A stretch of 64,000 nt of DNA from Mesorhizobium loti (lineage in GTDB: Bacteria; Pseudomonadota; Alphaproteobacteria; Rhizobiales; Rhizobiaceae), in the NCBI GenBank assembly GCA_002356515.1, contig AP017605.1:6681020-6745019 (forward strand). The letters are read 5' to 3'. Shown piece by piece: positions 8,911-16,532 of the stretch (positions are counted from its first letter, which is position 1; each line of letters starts with the position of its first letter). Below the pieces are notes generated by a model. It had not been told where the DNA came from, made no database searches, and saw only the letters and a program-made list of their open reading frames with translations. A program made the position numbers and the translations under genes.

Positions 8911-8952
8911 TTGACAAATATCGCGATGCATAATTGTTGATGCTCTAACGAA
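8911..8952 (+). promoter_or_regulatory. Possible promoter and degenerate operator for the DUF1185 pair
   Basis: TTGACA occurs at 8911-8916, followed downstream by GTTGATGCTCTAACGAA near 8936-8952. The latter resembles the GTTGATGCTCATACAA site at 12662-12677 but lacks one base and the second half is poor. No convincing -10 at standard spacing is visible. It is listed as a weak relative of the shared operator. Confidence 0.35.
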
Positions 8953-8985
8953 TTTTCGTGAGTGACGGGACGAAGGATACGCGCA

Positions 8986-9570
8986 ATGCCAGCTGTGGTG
9001 GTCAGGAAATTTCTGGTCCAGGTCGAAGAGATCTTCCATGAGGGCGGGCCGCCCGCAGCGCGTCCGCCCAAGCGCGGCGCGATCGTCGCCGTCATCGCCA
9101 ACCCTTTTGCCGGACGCTACGTCGAGGAGATCACCGGCTTCATGGAGGATCTTAAACCGCTTGGCCTCGAAATGGCGCGGCGCCTGATAGACGCCATGGG
9201 CGATGGCGTCGCCGCCGTCGAAGGCTATGGCAAGGGCGCCATCGTCGGTGCCGCCGGCGAGCTTGAACACGGCGCGCTGTGGCACAATCCCGGCGGCTAC
9301 GCGATGCGCGAACTTCTTGGCGACGCCAAGGCGATCGTGCCCTCGACCAAGAAGGTCGGCGGCCCCGGAACGCGCATCGACATTCCGATCACCCACATCA
9401 ACGCCTCCTATGTGCGGAGCCATTTCGACGCGATCGAGATCGGCGTTGGCGATGCGCCGCGCAGCGACGAGATGGCGGTCATCCTGGCGATGACGACAGG
9501 TGCGCGCGTTCATGCGCGGGTCGGCGGCCTGGCTGCGGCCGACATCAAGGGCGAGGACGGATTGCGATGA
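8986..9570 (+). CDS. DUF1185 / 'amino acid synthesis' family protein, copy 1
   Basis: A 194-residue soluble protein of the DUF1185 family, whose biochemical role is not known to me. Recognisable blocks are the N-terminal VVRKFLVQVEEI, the AVIANPFAGRY segment, GKGAIVGAAGELEHGA and IVPSTKKVGGPGT. ATG 8986 is chosen over GTG 8962 because AAGGA sits eight bases upstream. It shares about half of its residues by eye with the next gene and overlaps it by ATGA, so the two are translationally coupled and probably form a hetero-oligomer. The surrounding genes encode cyclic-amide and amide hydrolases. Confidence 0.85.
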   Translation: MPAVVVRKFLVQVEEIFHEGGPPAARPPKRGAIVAVIANPFAGRYVEEITGFMEDLKPLGLEMARRLIDAMGDGVAAVEGYGKGAIVGAAGELEHGALWHNPGGYAMRELLGDAKAIVPSTKKVGGPGTRIDIPITHINASYVRSHFDAIEIGVGDAPRSDEMAVILAMTTGARVHARVGGLAAADIKGEDGLR

Positions 9571-10151
9571 GCCTGGAAATCCGCCGCATCATCACTATTG
9601 TCGAGGAAACCCGGATCGAAGGCGGCCGCCCCGTCGATCCGCCGACGCGGCGTGCCGCGGCGATCGCGGTGATCCGCAACCCCTATGCCGGCACCTTTGT
9701 CGAGGACCTGTCGGGGCTAAGCGATATCGGCGAAGCGCTGGGCGATATCTTGCCCAGGCGCGCGGTGGCAGCCCTTGGCATTGCCGGCAGTGAGGTCGAG
9801 AGCTTCGGCAAGGCTGCTGCCGTCGGCGCCGACGGCGAGCTCGAACATGCCGCCGCCATCCTCCACCCAACGCTCGGTGCTCCGTTCCGCGATGTGCTGG
9901 GCAAGGGCGCCGCGCTCATTCCCTCATCGAAGAAGCGCGGCGGCCTCGGCGTGCCGCTCGACATTCCGCTCGGCCACAAGGATGCGGCGAAGGTGCGCAG
10001 CCATTTCGACGGCATGGAGGTCCGCGTCCCCGATGCGCCGCGCGCCGACGAGATCGTCGTCGCCATCGCCGTCACCGATTCCGGCCGGCCGCACCCGCGC
10101 GTCGGCGGGCTGACCAAGGATAAGATCGTCGGCAAGGACGGCGTGAGTTGA
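9567..10151 (+). CDS. DUF1185 / 'amino acid synthesis' family protein, copy 2
   Basis: A tandem paralogue of the preceding gene and of equal length, 194 residues. Matching blocks are IRRIITIVEETRIEGG, AVIRNPYAGTFVEDL, GKAAAVGADGELEHAA and LIPSSKKRGGLGVPLDI. The start ATG overlaps the TGA of copy 1. The gene converges on the enamidase-like gene with only 15 bp between the stops, so it is a two-gene unit divergent from the nucleoside importer. Conserved Gly, Lys and Glu-His residues shared by both copies hint at a common active site, but no catalytic assignment is made. Confidence 0.85.
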   Translation: MSLEIRRIITIVEETRIEGGRPVDPPTRRAAAIAVIRNPYAGTFVEDLSGLSDIGEALGDILPRRAVAALGIAGSEVESFGKAAAVGADGELEHAAAILHPTLGAPFRDVLGKGAALIPSSKKRGGLGVPLDIPLGHKDAAKVRSHFDGMEVRVPDAPRADEIVVAIAVTDSGRPHPRVGGLTKDKIVGKDGVS

Positions 10152-10166
10152 TGCCTGCGAAGGCCG

Positions 10167-11360
10167 CTACGCGGCCCTGACCTCTGGCACTCGCAGAGCC
10201 GGCGGGGTGTTGCGGCTGCGGCCGGTGCGCACCTCGCCGTCGATGACGACCATACCGATGCCCGGCAGATTGCCGAGCGCCACGCTGTCGAGCAATCCGT
10301 CGCCGGCACCGCCCATCGCCTGGTCGATGAAGATCAGATCGGCTGCACGGCCGACCTCGATGATGCCGCGATCAGCCAGTCCGCGCACACGCGCCGTGTT
10401 GCCGCTGGCAAGGCAGAACGCCACTTCCGGCGCGATGCCGCCCAGCGAAGCCAGCATGGTCAGCGTCCTCAAAATGCCGAGCGGCTGGACCCCGGATCCG
10501 GCCGGGCTGTCGGTGCCGAGGACGACGCGCGAAAGCTCGCCGCGCTGCCTCGCCAGATCGAGCACGAACAGTCCGGTGCGCAGATTGCCGTTGTGGACGA
10601 TTTCCAGCGCGCGCGAGCCGTTCTCGCAGATCTGCCGGATTTCGGCTTCGGGAAGTGCCGTCGGTCCGCCATTGACGTGGGCAACGATATCGGCGTCGAC
10701 CTCCAGCACGACATCGGCACCGATGCGGCCGGAGCCGGGCAGGGACGGACCGCCCGTATGAGTCATCGAGGTCATGCCGTATTTGCGCGCCCAGGCGATC
10801 ATCTGCCGGCCGGTCGGACCATCCTTGACGCCGCCAAGCCCGACCTCGCCGATGAGTGTCACGCCGGCTTCGGCGAGATAGCGGAAATCATCCTCGACCA
10901 GGCCGTGCTCCAGGATGGGCGCGCCGGCCAGGATCTTCATGCCGTTGGGACGGAAGTTGGAGAAGGTCCGCTGCGCCGCGATCGCCAGCGCCTTCAGCCC
11001 GACCAGGTCGCGCGGGCGTCCCGGCGTGTGGACCTCGCCCGCCGAGATGATGGTGGTAACGCCGCCATGCACGGTGGAATCCATCCAGCCGATCTGGTTC
11101 TGCCGCGGCGTCCAGTCGCCGGCCACCGGATGAGCATGGTTGTCGATAAGCCCTGGCGCGACCGCGCAGCCCATCGCATCGATGATCGTTGCCGTGTTGC
11201 CACCGTCGACATCGCCGGCCTTGCCTATGGCTGATATGCGCCCGTCGGCCACGACGATGGTGTCGGCATCGAGGATCGGCTGGCCGAGGTCACCGCTCAG
11301 AAGGAGGCCGATGTTGCGGACGATGAGCGTGTTGGCAGACGACTTGGGGTCGGACGGCAT
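10167..11360 (-). CDS. Enamidase-like metal-dependent amidohydrolase
   Basis: A 397-residue cyclic-amide hydrolase of the amidohydrolase superfamily. The N-terminal metal motif is GLIDNHAHP; IGEVGLGG supplies the bridging Glu that enamidase uses in place of carbamylated Lys; later ligands are the His in MTHTGG and AHVNGG and the Asp in GTDSPAG. The block HGGVTTIISAGEVHTPGRP and the C-terminal RSRNTPPA closely follow, from memory, enamidase of Eubacterium barkeri, which opens the ring of 6-oxotetrahydronicotinate. No nicotinate hydroxylase or reductase is nearby, so the substrate is probably another lactam or enamide. It is last in a cysteine hydrolase-MarR-amidohydrolase operon. Confidence 0.82.
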   Translation of the reverse strand: MPSDPKSSANTLIVRNIGLLLSGDLGQPILDADTIVVADGRISAIGKAGDVDGGNTATIIDAMGCAVAPGLIDNHAHPVAGDWTPRQNQIGWMDSTVHGGVTTIISAGEVHTPGRPRDLVGLKALAIAAQRTFSNFRPNGMKILAGAPILEHGLVEDDFRYLAEAGVTLIGEVGLGGVKDGPTGRQMIAWARKYGMTSMTHTGGPSLPGSGRIGADVVLEVDADIVAHVNGGPTALPEAEIRQICENGSRALEIVHNGNLRTGLFVLDLARQRGELSRVVLGTDSPAGSGVQPLGILRTLTMLASLGGIAPEVAFCLASGNTARVRGLADRGIIEVGRAADLIFIDQAMGGAGDGLLDSVALGNLPGIGMVVIDGEVRTGRSRNTPPALRVPEVRAA

Positions 11361-11401
11361 CGGATCTCATTTCTGCTGGTATGGAAAGGTCCAGGCGCGG
11401 C

Positions 11402-11950
11402 CTATTTGCCGCCGTCGCCATTCGATGGATCGTCGTCATTGATGCGCTTGAGCAGGCGAAGCAGCGTCGCCTGCTCGGCGGGTGAAAGCGGTGACAGGAA
11501 GCGGCGCCCGACCTCGACGCTGCGTGCGAGCCGCTCGAGCGTGTATTCGGTCCCTTTCTCGGTCAGCGCGATCATCGACAGGCGCTGGTCGGTGTCGGAA
11601 GCGCTGCGCGTGATCAGGTCGTGTTTCAGCAGCTTGCGCATGACGATGCTGATGGTCGACGGATCCATCGCCGTCAGCCGGCCGAGATGGTTCTGCGAGA
11701 CCTCGCCATGTTTGAGGATCGTGGCAAGGGCCGCGAATTGGGTCGGCGACAGATCTTCGCCGGCCATGACCTGCTGGAAACGCAGCGTCGCGCGCTGATG
11801 CGCCTTGCGGATGACGTGTGCCGGGTGCTGGTCCAACGCGTAGCCGGTCTCGGCGTATCGCTCCAGAACCTGCTCGCGGGTCAGGGGTTCCGCGTTGCCG
11901 CGTTGCTGCTTCGATGTCGCGCTTTTCTCGGTTTTCTTTTCGGTCGTCAA
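11402..11950 (-). CDS. MarR-family transcriptional regulator
   Basis: A 182-residue winged-helix regulator. The wHTH spans roughly residues 65-130: LSPTQFAALATILKHGEVSQ, the recognition helix LTAMDPSTISIVMRKLLKH, and the wing SDTDQRLSMIALTEKG. It starts with TTG at 11950, supported by AGGAG seven bases upstream; no ATG lies near the N-terminus. The first 30 residues are charged and probably disordered. It is the only regulator gene between 1 and 20000, so it is the first candidate for binding the shared operator. It resembles MarR proteins controlling N-heterocycle catabolism such as NicR, but that is inference. Confidence 0.88.
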   Translation of the reverse strand: MTTEKKTEKSATSKQQRGNAEPLTREQVLERYAETGYALDQHPAHVIRKAHQRATLRFQQVMAGEDLSPTQFAALATILKHGEVSQNHLGRLTAMDPSTISIVMRKLLKHDLITRSASDTDQRLSMIALTEKGTEYTLERLARSVEVGRRFLSPLSPAEQATLLRLLKRINDDDPSNGDGGK

Positions 11951-11995
11951 ACCGGACTCCTGTTGCCTGTCTCGGATGCCGCTGGCTTTGGTAGC

Positions 11996-12640
11996 TCAAG
12001 CCGCGACTTCGATCGGTTGCAGCGATGTCCCGTCGCGAAGCGCCGCGACGACATCAGCCGAATCGCTGACCACGCCGAAATGCGTCGCTATGTCGTAGAG
12101 CGAGCTTTCCTGCTCGCGGGGTCCCGTCGCCGCGCAGCAATCGCTCGGCACCACCACTTCATAGCCCTGGAAAAATGCGTCGTGGACGGTTGATCGCACG
12201 CAGATGTTGGTGACCACGCCGAAGATGACCAATTGGTCGATCTGCATGTCCTTCAGTGTCAGGTCGAGGTCGGTCTGGAAGAAGGCCGAGTAGCGCCGCT
12301 TGATGACGTGGATCTCGTCATCGCGGGCGCCAAGATCTTCGATGATCTCCGGTCCCCAGCTGCCTTCCAGGCAATGTGGCGTGCGCTTCACCCATTCGCG
12401 CTCGCGGCGCATGCCCGGCCGGTGCGCATCGTGAACCCAGATCACCGGCACGCCGCTCGCGCGGGCCGCCTCTATGACGGCCAGTTGCGGCCCGACCAGC
12501 GTCTCGTATCCAGGCAGGACCATGGCCCCGCCCGGTTTGCAGAACTCGTTGACCATGTCGATGACGATAATGGCCGCGCGCTGCGGATCAAGGCGCATCG
12601 CGTCGTCGTGCCGATGTGAGGAAAAAACGTCCACGGCCAT
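11996..12640 (-). CDS. Isochorismatase-like cysteine hydrolase (amidase)
   Basis: A 214-residue protein of the isochorismatase/nicotinamidase superfamily. The catalytic triad is visible as Asp in IIVIDMVNEF, Lys in VIKRRYSAFF and Cys in GVVTNICVRSTVHDA. Enzymes of this fold hydrolyse linear amides, carbamates or ureido compounds (RutB, NicF, N-carbamoylsarcosine amidase). AAAGGAG lies six bases before ATG 12640, which decides the start against longer frames. It heads the leftward operon with the MarR and the enamidase-like hydrolase, so it may cleave the linear amide made by ring opening. The actual substrate is unknown. Confidence 0.88.
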   Translation of the reverse strand: MAVDVFSSHRHDDAMRLDPQRAAIIVIDMVNEFCKPGGAMVLPGYETLVGPQLAVIEAARASGVPVIWVHDAHRPGMRREREWVKRTPHCLEGSWGPEIIEDLGARDDEIHVIKRRYSAFFQTDLDLTLKDMQIDQLVIFGVVTNICVRSTVHDAFFQGYEVVVPSDCCAATGPREQESSLYDIATHFGVVSDSADVVAALRDGTSLQPIEVAA

Positions 12641-12660
12641 GGCGGACTCCTTTGGTCGAT

Positions 12661-12702
12661 CGTTGATGCTCATACAAAAAACCTTGGCGGGTGCCAAGTC
12701 AA
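12661..12702 (-). promoter_or_regulatory. Promoter and shared operator of the cysteine hydrolase-marR operon, with extra palindrome
   Basis: On the minus strand a -35-like TTGACT occupies 12702-12697, and the operator variant TTGTATGAGCATCAACG runs from 12677 to 12661. Between them is a perfect inverted repeat, CTTGGC (12683-12688) and GCCAAG (12693-12698), which could be a second, autoregulatory site for the MarR protein. The only in-frame ATG inside the operator (12673) lacks a ribosome-binding site. Confidence 0.65.
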
Positions 12703-12788
12703 TCCCGTTCGACGCAAAGCAGTAGTCACCGGCCTTGCGCATGCCGCGCTGACAAGCGTATGCGCTATTTGTCCAGCCGGATATGGCC

Positions 12789-12835
12789 TTGACAAGGGGC
12801 GGCAATCATGGACTCAATTTGTATGACCATCAATG
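12789..12835 (+). promoter_or_regulatory. Promoter and shared operator of the epimerase-SDR unit
   Basis: TTGACA at 12789-12794 is followed 24 bases later by TTGTATGACCATCAATG (12819-12835), a variant of the shared operator in the same orientation relative to the gene. The -10 is poor (around CTCAAT, 12814-12819). The first gene starts at 12875. Confidence 0.65.
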
Positions 12836-12874
12836 ATATCCAAGCCTCTGTGCTTGCGAGCCGAGGGCCGTGAT

Positions 12875-13729
12875 ATGAGGGCGATCGTCACCGGTGCCAG
12901 TGGCCTGCTTGGCCGCCACGTTGCCGAGGCCCTGCTTGCCGCCGGCCATGACGTGCTGGGCATCGATACTGTGGCGCCGGTCGGGGGCGCATGGCGTCAG
13001 GTCACCGCCGACCTGACGGATCTGGGATCGACCCTGCAGCTGGTGCGCGATTGCGATGCCGTCGTGCATGTCGCGGCCATTCCGCGGCCGACCGGCCGGG
13101 CCGGCGGCGAGGTCTTCAAGACCAATGTCGCCACCGCCTACAATGTCGTCGAGGCCGCCGCCACGGCTGGCATCAGCCGCTTCATCTATGCCTCGTCCTT
13201 CAGCGTCTTCGGTTATCCCTTCTTCGAGAAGGCTGTCACCCCGCCCTATCTGCCGGTCGACATGAACCACCCGGTCGGCGCGCAGGACCCATACGGCCTG
13301 TCCAAATGGCTGGGCGAGGAAATCGTCGACGCGGCGGTGCGCCGCGGCGCCTTTTCGGCGGTCAGTATCCGCATGCCATGGATCCAGACCGCGCAATCCT
13401 TCTTCGCCGGCGTCGGTCCGCGCCGCGCCACCGCCGATAGCGCCCGCGACCTGTGGGCCTATCTCGATGCGCGCGATGCCGGGCAGGGTTTTCTACGGGC
13501 GCTCGAATGGCAAGGCGACGGCCATCTGCGCGTCCTGCTCAGCGCCGCCGACACCTTCATGGAGGAAGAGACCGAAGCGCTCGTTCGCCGGGTGTATCCA
13601 GGCGTCGCCCGGTCGCGGCCGATCGCCGGTTTCGGCTCCGTGCTCGATACGGTCCATGCGCGCGAGACGCTCGGCTTCGCGCCGGAGCATTCATGGCGTT
13701 CCTATCGAAAGCCGGAGACCAAGGGATGA
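12875..13729 (+). CDS. NAD-dependent epimerase/dehydratase family protein
   Basis: A 284-residue extended short-chain dehydrogenase. The N-terminal Rossmann motif is VTGASGLLGRHVAEALL and the catalytic pair appears as Tyr and Lys in DPYGLSKWLGEE, with the upstream Ser in YASSFSVFG. The family acts on nucleotide sugars or free sugars and lactones; some members are uronate or aldose dehydrogenases. GAGGG lies seven bases before ATG 12875. The stop overlaps the next SDR start by ATGA. Its promoter carries the shared operator, so it is expressed with the sugar importer on the opposite strand. Confidence 0.85.
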   Translation: MRAIVTGASGLLGRHVAEALLAAGHDVLGIDTVAPVGGAWRQVTADLTDLGSTLQLVRDCDAVVHVAAIPRPTGRAGGEVFKTNVATAYNVVEAAATAGISRFIYASSFSVFGYPFFEKAVTPPYLPVDMNHPVGAQDPYGLSKWLGEEIVDAAVRRGAFSAVSIRMPWIQTAQSFFAGVGPRRATADSARDLWAYLDARDAGQGFLRALEWQGDGHLRVLLSAADTFMEEETEALVRRVYPGVARSRPIAGFGSVLDTVHARETLGFAPEHSWRSYRKPETKG

Positions 13730-14532
13730 AGCGGTTCGACCAGAAGAAAATCCTTGTCACCGGCGGCGCCGGCGCCATCGGCAGCGCCGCGGTCCGACGT
13801 TTCCTCGACGAAGGCGCGCGCGTCGCCATCGTCGACCGCAACGGCGCGGCGGCCCGCGAGCTGGCTCGTTCTCTCGGCGACAGCACCATAGCCATCGAAG
13901 CCGACGTCACCGACGAGACAAATGTGCGCAACGCCGTCACAACGACCGTCGAGACATTCGGCGGGCTGGATGTCGTGTTCAACAATGCCGGCATTTCGGG
14001 TGTCGTCGCTCCCGTGCATGAATTGCCCGTCGAGGATTGGGACACCATCATCCGCATCAATCTGCGCGGCATCTTCCTCGTCCTGCAGGCGTCGCTCCAG
14101 GCGATGATCAAGGCCGGGGCCGGCGGCTCGATCGTCAATATGGGATCCTCCATGGCCGGCTGGGACGTGCTTTCGGGCGGCGCCGGCTATGTCGCCTCGA
14201 AGCATGGCGTGGTCGGGCTGACGCGGGTCGCAGCGCTCGATGCCGCGCCCTATGGCATTCGCGTCAATGCCATCTGTCCCGGCGTGATCGAGACGACGCT
14301 CGGCGTGCCGGCTTCCGGCGACGGCGATTTCAAGAGCAGCGTCCAGCATTTCGCCGACCGTATCCCGTTGCGCCGCATCGGCCAGCCGGACGATGTCGCG
14401 ACCGCGGTGGCGTTCCTTGCCTCGGACGAGGCAAGGCATGTCACCGGCGTCGACTGGCTGATCGACGGCGGCCAGACCTTGCAGAGCTGGGCCAACGCGC
14501 CCGCCGGCAACGCGTTTCCGAAGTATCGCTAG
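13726..14532 (+). CDS. Short-chain dehydrogenase/reductase (SDR)
   Basis: A classical 268-residue SDR that oxidises or reduces a hydroxyl group with NAD(P). The cofactor motif is TGGAGAIGSAAV, followed by NNAG in FNNAGISG, the catalytic Ser in VNMGSSMAG and the Tyr-Lys pair in GYVASKHGVV. An acidic residue after strand 2 (VDRNG) suggests preference for NAD. ATG 13726 overlaps the epimerase stop, so translation is coupled. The gene converges on the Gfo/Idh gene with a 34-bp gap. A polyol or sugar-lactone step is likely from context; no specific substrate is claimed. Confidence 0.88.
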   Translation: MKRFDQKKILVTGGAGAIGSAAVRRFLDEGARVAIVDRNGAAARELARSLGDSTIAIEADVTDETNVRNAVTTTVETFGGLDVVFNNAGISGVVAPVHELPVEDWDTIIRINLRGIFLVLQASLQAMIKAGAGGSIVNMGSSMAGWDVLSGGAGYVASKHGVVGLTRVAALDAAPYGIRVNAICPGVIETTLGVPASGDGDFKSSVQHFADRIPLRRIGQPDDVATAVAFLASDEARHVTGVDWLIDGGQTLQSWANAPAGNAFPKYR

Positions 14533-14566
14533 GAAACAGCCACGGCTCGCGTAGGCGGATTCACCG

Positions 14567-15637
14567 TCAGAGCCTTTTGGGCGGCATCGCCTGGATGATC
14601 CGGACCGCAAGATCGAGATCGGCCAGCCCGCCCGAAAGCGGCGTGCGCGGTTTTGCTCCGGCCAGGATACAGTCGGCGAAATGCTGCCATTCACGGCGAA
14701 ACGAGGTGTCGGGGATACCCGGTAGGACGCGCTCGGACGCGGTTTCGCCTGTTGCCTCGCGCAGGCGCACCGTTGCCGAGGCGTTGCGGAAATAGGGGTT
14801 CTGGAATTCGATCCGCACCTCGTCGCGCTCGCCATGGACATGGATCCACTCATCCCACCATTCATACTGGGCGAGCGCCATGTCGAACAGGCAAGGAACG
14901 CCGCCATAGTCAAGCACGGCCAGCAACTGGTTGGGTCCGGTCTGCTGCGCATGGACGACGCGGTCCGGCGTGCCGAACGCGCCGCGCATGACGGCAAGAT
15001 CGTGGCTGCTGAGGCCGAGCAGCAGCAAATAGAGGTCGCGATAGCCGGCATGATCGGCACCGAGTGCCGCCTCGACGCGCCGCGCGACCGCATCGCGTCC
15101 CGCCGCCAACATTTCGGCGGGCACGTCGGCGATCCGGGTCTGCGTGTAGAGCTTGCCATAGCGGTCGAAGCGGCCGGCGAAATCATGGACGTGGATCGAC
15201 TTCGGCCGGCCGATCGCGGCGATGCGCTCCAATCCGGTTTCGTAGCCGGGATCGTAGAATTTCATGTAGCCGACAAGGGCGACGAGGCCGCTCCGCTCGG
15301 CCTGCTCGACCAGCGGGCGCGCCTCCTGCGGCGTGAAGGCGAGCGGCTTCTCGACGATCAGGTGCTTGCCGGCACGGATTGCGTCGGCGACCATCTCGCC
15401 ATGGTCGTAGGTGCAGATCACCACCGCATCGACATTCGGATCGGCGAGCAAAGCGCGATGATCCGTATAGCGTGCCGCGACACCGTAATGCTCTGCGACC
15501 GCGTCGACCGTGCCGGGCGAGATGTCGCACAGGGCGGCGATGCGAAACGCCGGCAATTCCATGAGATAGGGCAAATGCATCAGCTGGGCGATCTCGCCGC
15601 AACCGATGACGCCAACGCCAATAACCCGATCCTGCAT
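14567..15637 (-). CDS. Gfo/Idh/MocA-family oxidoreductase
   Basis: A 356-residue NAD(P)-dependent sugar or inositol oxidoreductase. The Rossmann motif is VGVIGCGEIAQLMHLPYL and the family's catalytic EKP motif is present in LIVEKPLAF near residue 97. The C-terminal beta-sheet domain includes GERDEVRIEFQNPYF. It is the last gene of the leftward binding protein-isomerase-permease-permease operon; its ATG follows the permease stop with one base between. Members of the family oxidise hexoses, inositols or amino sugars at a ring carbon. Confidence 0.88.
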   Translation of the reverse strand: MQDRVIGVGVIGCGEIAQLMHLPYLMELPAFRIAALCDISPGTVDAVAEHYGVAARYTDHRALLADPNVDAVVICTYDHGEMVADAIRAGKHLIVEKPLAFTPQEARPLVEQAERSGLVALVGYMKFYDPGYETGLERIAAIGRPKSIHVHDFAGRFDRYGKLYTQTRIADVPAEMLAAGRDAVARRVEAALGADHAGYRDLYLLLLGLSSHDLAVMRGAFGTPDRVVHAQQTGPNQLLAVLDYGGVPCLFDMALAQYEWWDEWIHVHGERDEVRIEFQNPYFRNASATVRLREATGETASERVLPGIPDTSFRREWQHFADCILAGAKPRTPLSGGLADLDLAVRIIQAMPPKRL

Positions 15638-15638
15638 G

Positions 15639-16532
15639 TCAGCCCTTCACGGCGCCGGCGGTGAGGCCGGCAATGAACTGCCGTTGCATGGCGAGGAAGA
15701 CGACGATCACCGGCAGTGTCGTGATCGTCAACGCGGCGAAATAGAGTGTCCAGAGCGAATCGTACTGCTGGAAGAAGCTGACCAGGCCGAGCGGGATGGT
15801 CTGCACCGATGGGTCGCGCAGCAAGAGGAAGGCGAGGAAGAAATCGTTCCAGATCTCGATGAAGCCGAAGATCAGGATCAGCGCGACGCCCGGCCGCACC
15901 AGCGGCAGCATGATGTGGATCAGGATTTCGAGCCGGCTCGCGCCGTCGACGCGCGCGGCATCTTCGAGATCGGCGGGCAGCGTGACGAAGAAGCTACGCA
16001 GGATGAAGACCGACAGCGGCAGCGACGTCGCCGCATAGACGAAGGCGATGCCGAGCCGGTTGTTGATCAGGCCGAGGTCGCGCGCCACCATGAACAGCGG
16101 AATGGCCATCACCTGCGGGGGCACCAGCATGGCGGCAACTGCCACGGCCAGCACGACGCCGCGTCCGGGAAACCGCAGCCGTGCCAATGCGTAGGCGCAG
16201 GGCGTTGCCACGACAACGAGGATGATCAAGGCCGAGCCGGTGACCAGCACGGAGCTGACGATGCGCGATCCCATGCCGGCGATGCGCCAGGCATCGGCAT
16301 AGTTCTGCAGCACCAGGCTCGACGGCGGGCCCCAGATGTTGCTCAGCATCTCCTCCTTGGTCTTGAGCGAGCCGAACAGCACCCAGAGCAGGGGATAGAG
16401 CGTCTCGATGAGCACGACGGCGAGCGCGGCGTAGATGCCCGCGACTTCCAGCAGGCTGCGCGTGCCAAGGCGCCGGGGACGGCGGGCCGCGCCGTCATCA
16501 GGGGTGAGCGAAGGCTTGGCCGCGCTGCTCAT
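15639..16532 (-). CDS. Sugar ABC importer permease (MalG-type)
   Basis: A 297-residue inner-membrane permease with about six transmembrane segments. The EAA loop that docks the ATPase is visible as EDAARVDGASRLEILIHI in the second half, followed by LPLVRPG. The N-terminal 25 residues are hydrophilic. The start overlaps the first permease stop by one base (TGATG). No ATPase gene accompanies the pair, so a shared MsmX/UgpC-type ATPase encoded elsewhere must energise it. Confidence 0.9.
   Translation of the reverse strand: MSSAAKPSLTPDDGAARRPRRLGTRSLLEVAGIYAALAVVLIETLYPLLWVLFGSLKTKEEMLSNIWGPPSSLVLQNYADAWRIAGMGSRIVSSVLVTGSALIILVVVATPCAYALARLRFPGRGVVLAVAVAAMLVPPQVMAIPLFMVARDLGLINNRLGIAFVYAATSLPLSVFILRSFFVTLPADLEDAARVDGASRLEILIHIMLPLVRPGVALILIFGFIEIWNDFFLAFLLLRDPSVQTIPLGLVSFFQQYDSLWTLYFAALTITTLPVIVVFLAMQRQFIAGLTAGAVKG

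Noticed and set aside
10167..12640. A complete nicotinate degradation pathway
   Set aside because: Only the enamidase-like, MarR and isochorismatase-like genes resemble it; hydroxylase, reductase and dioxygenase genes are absent.
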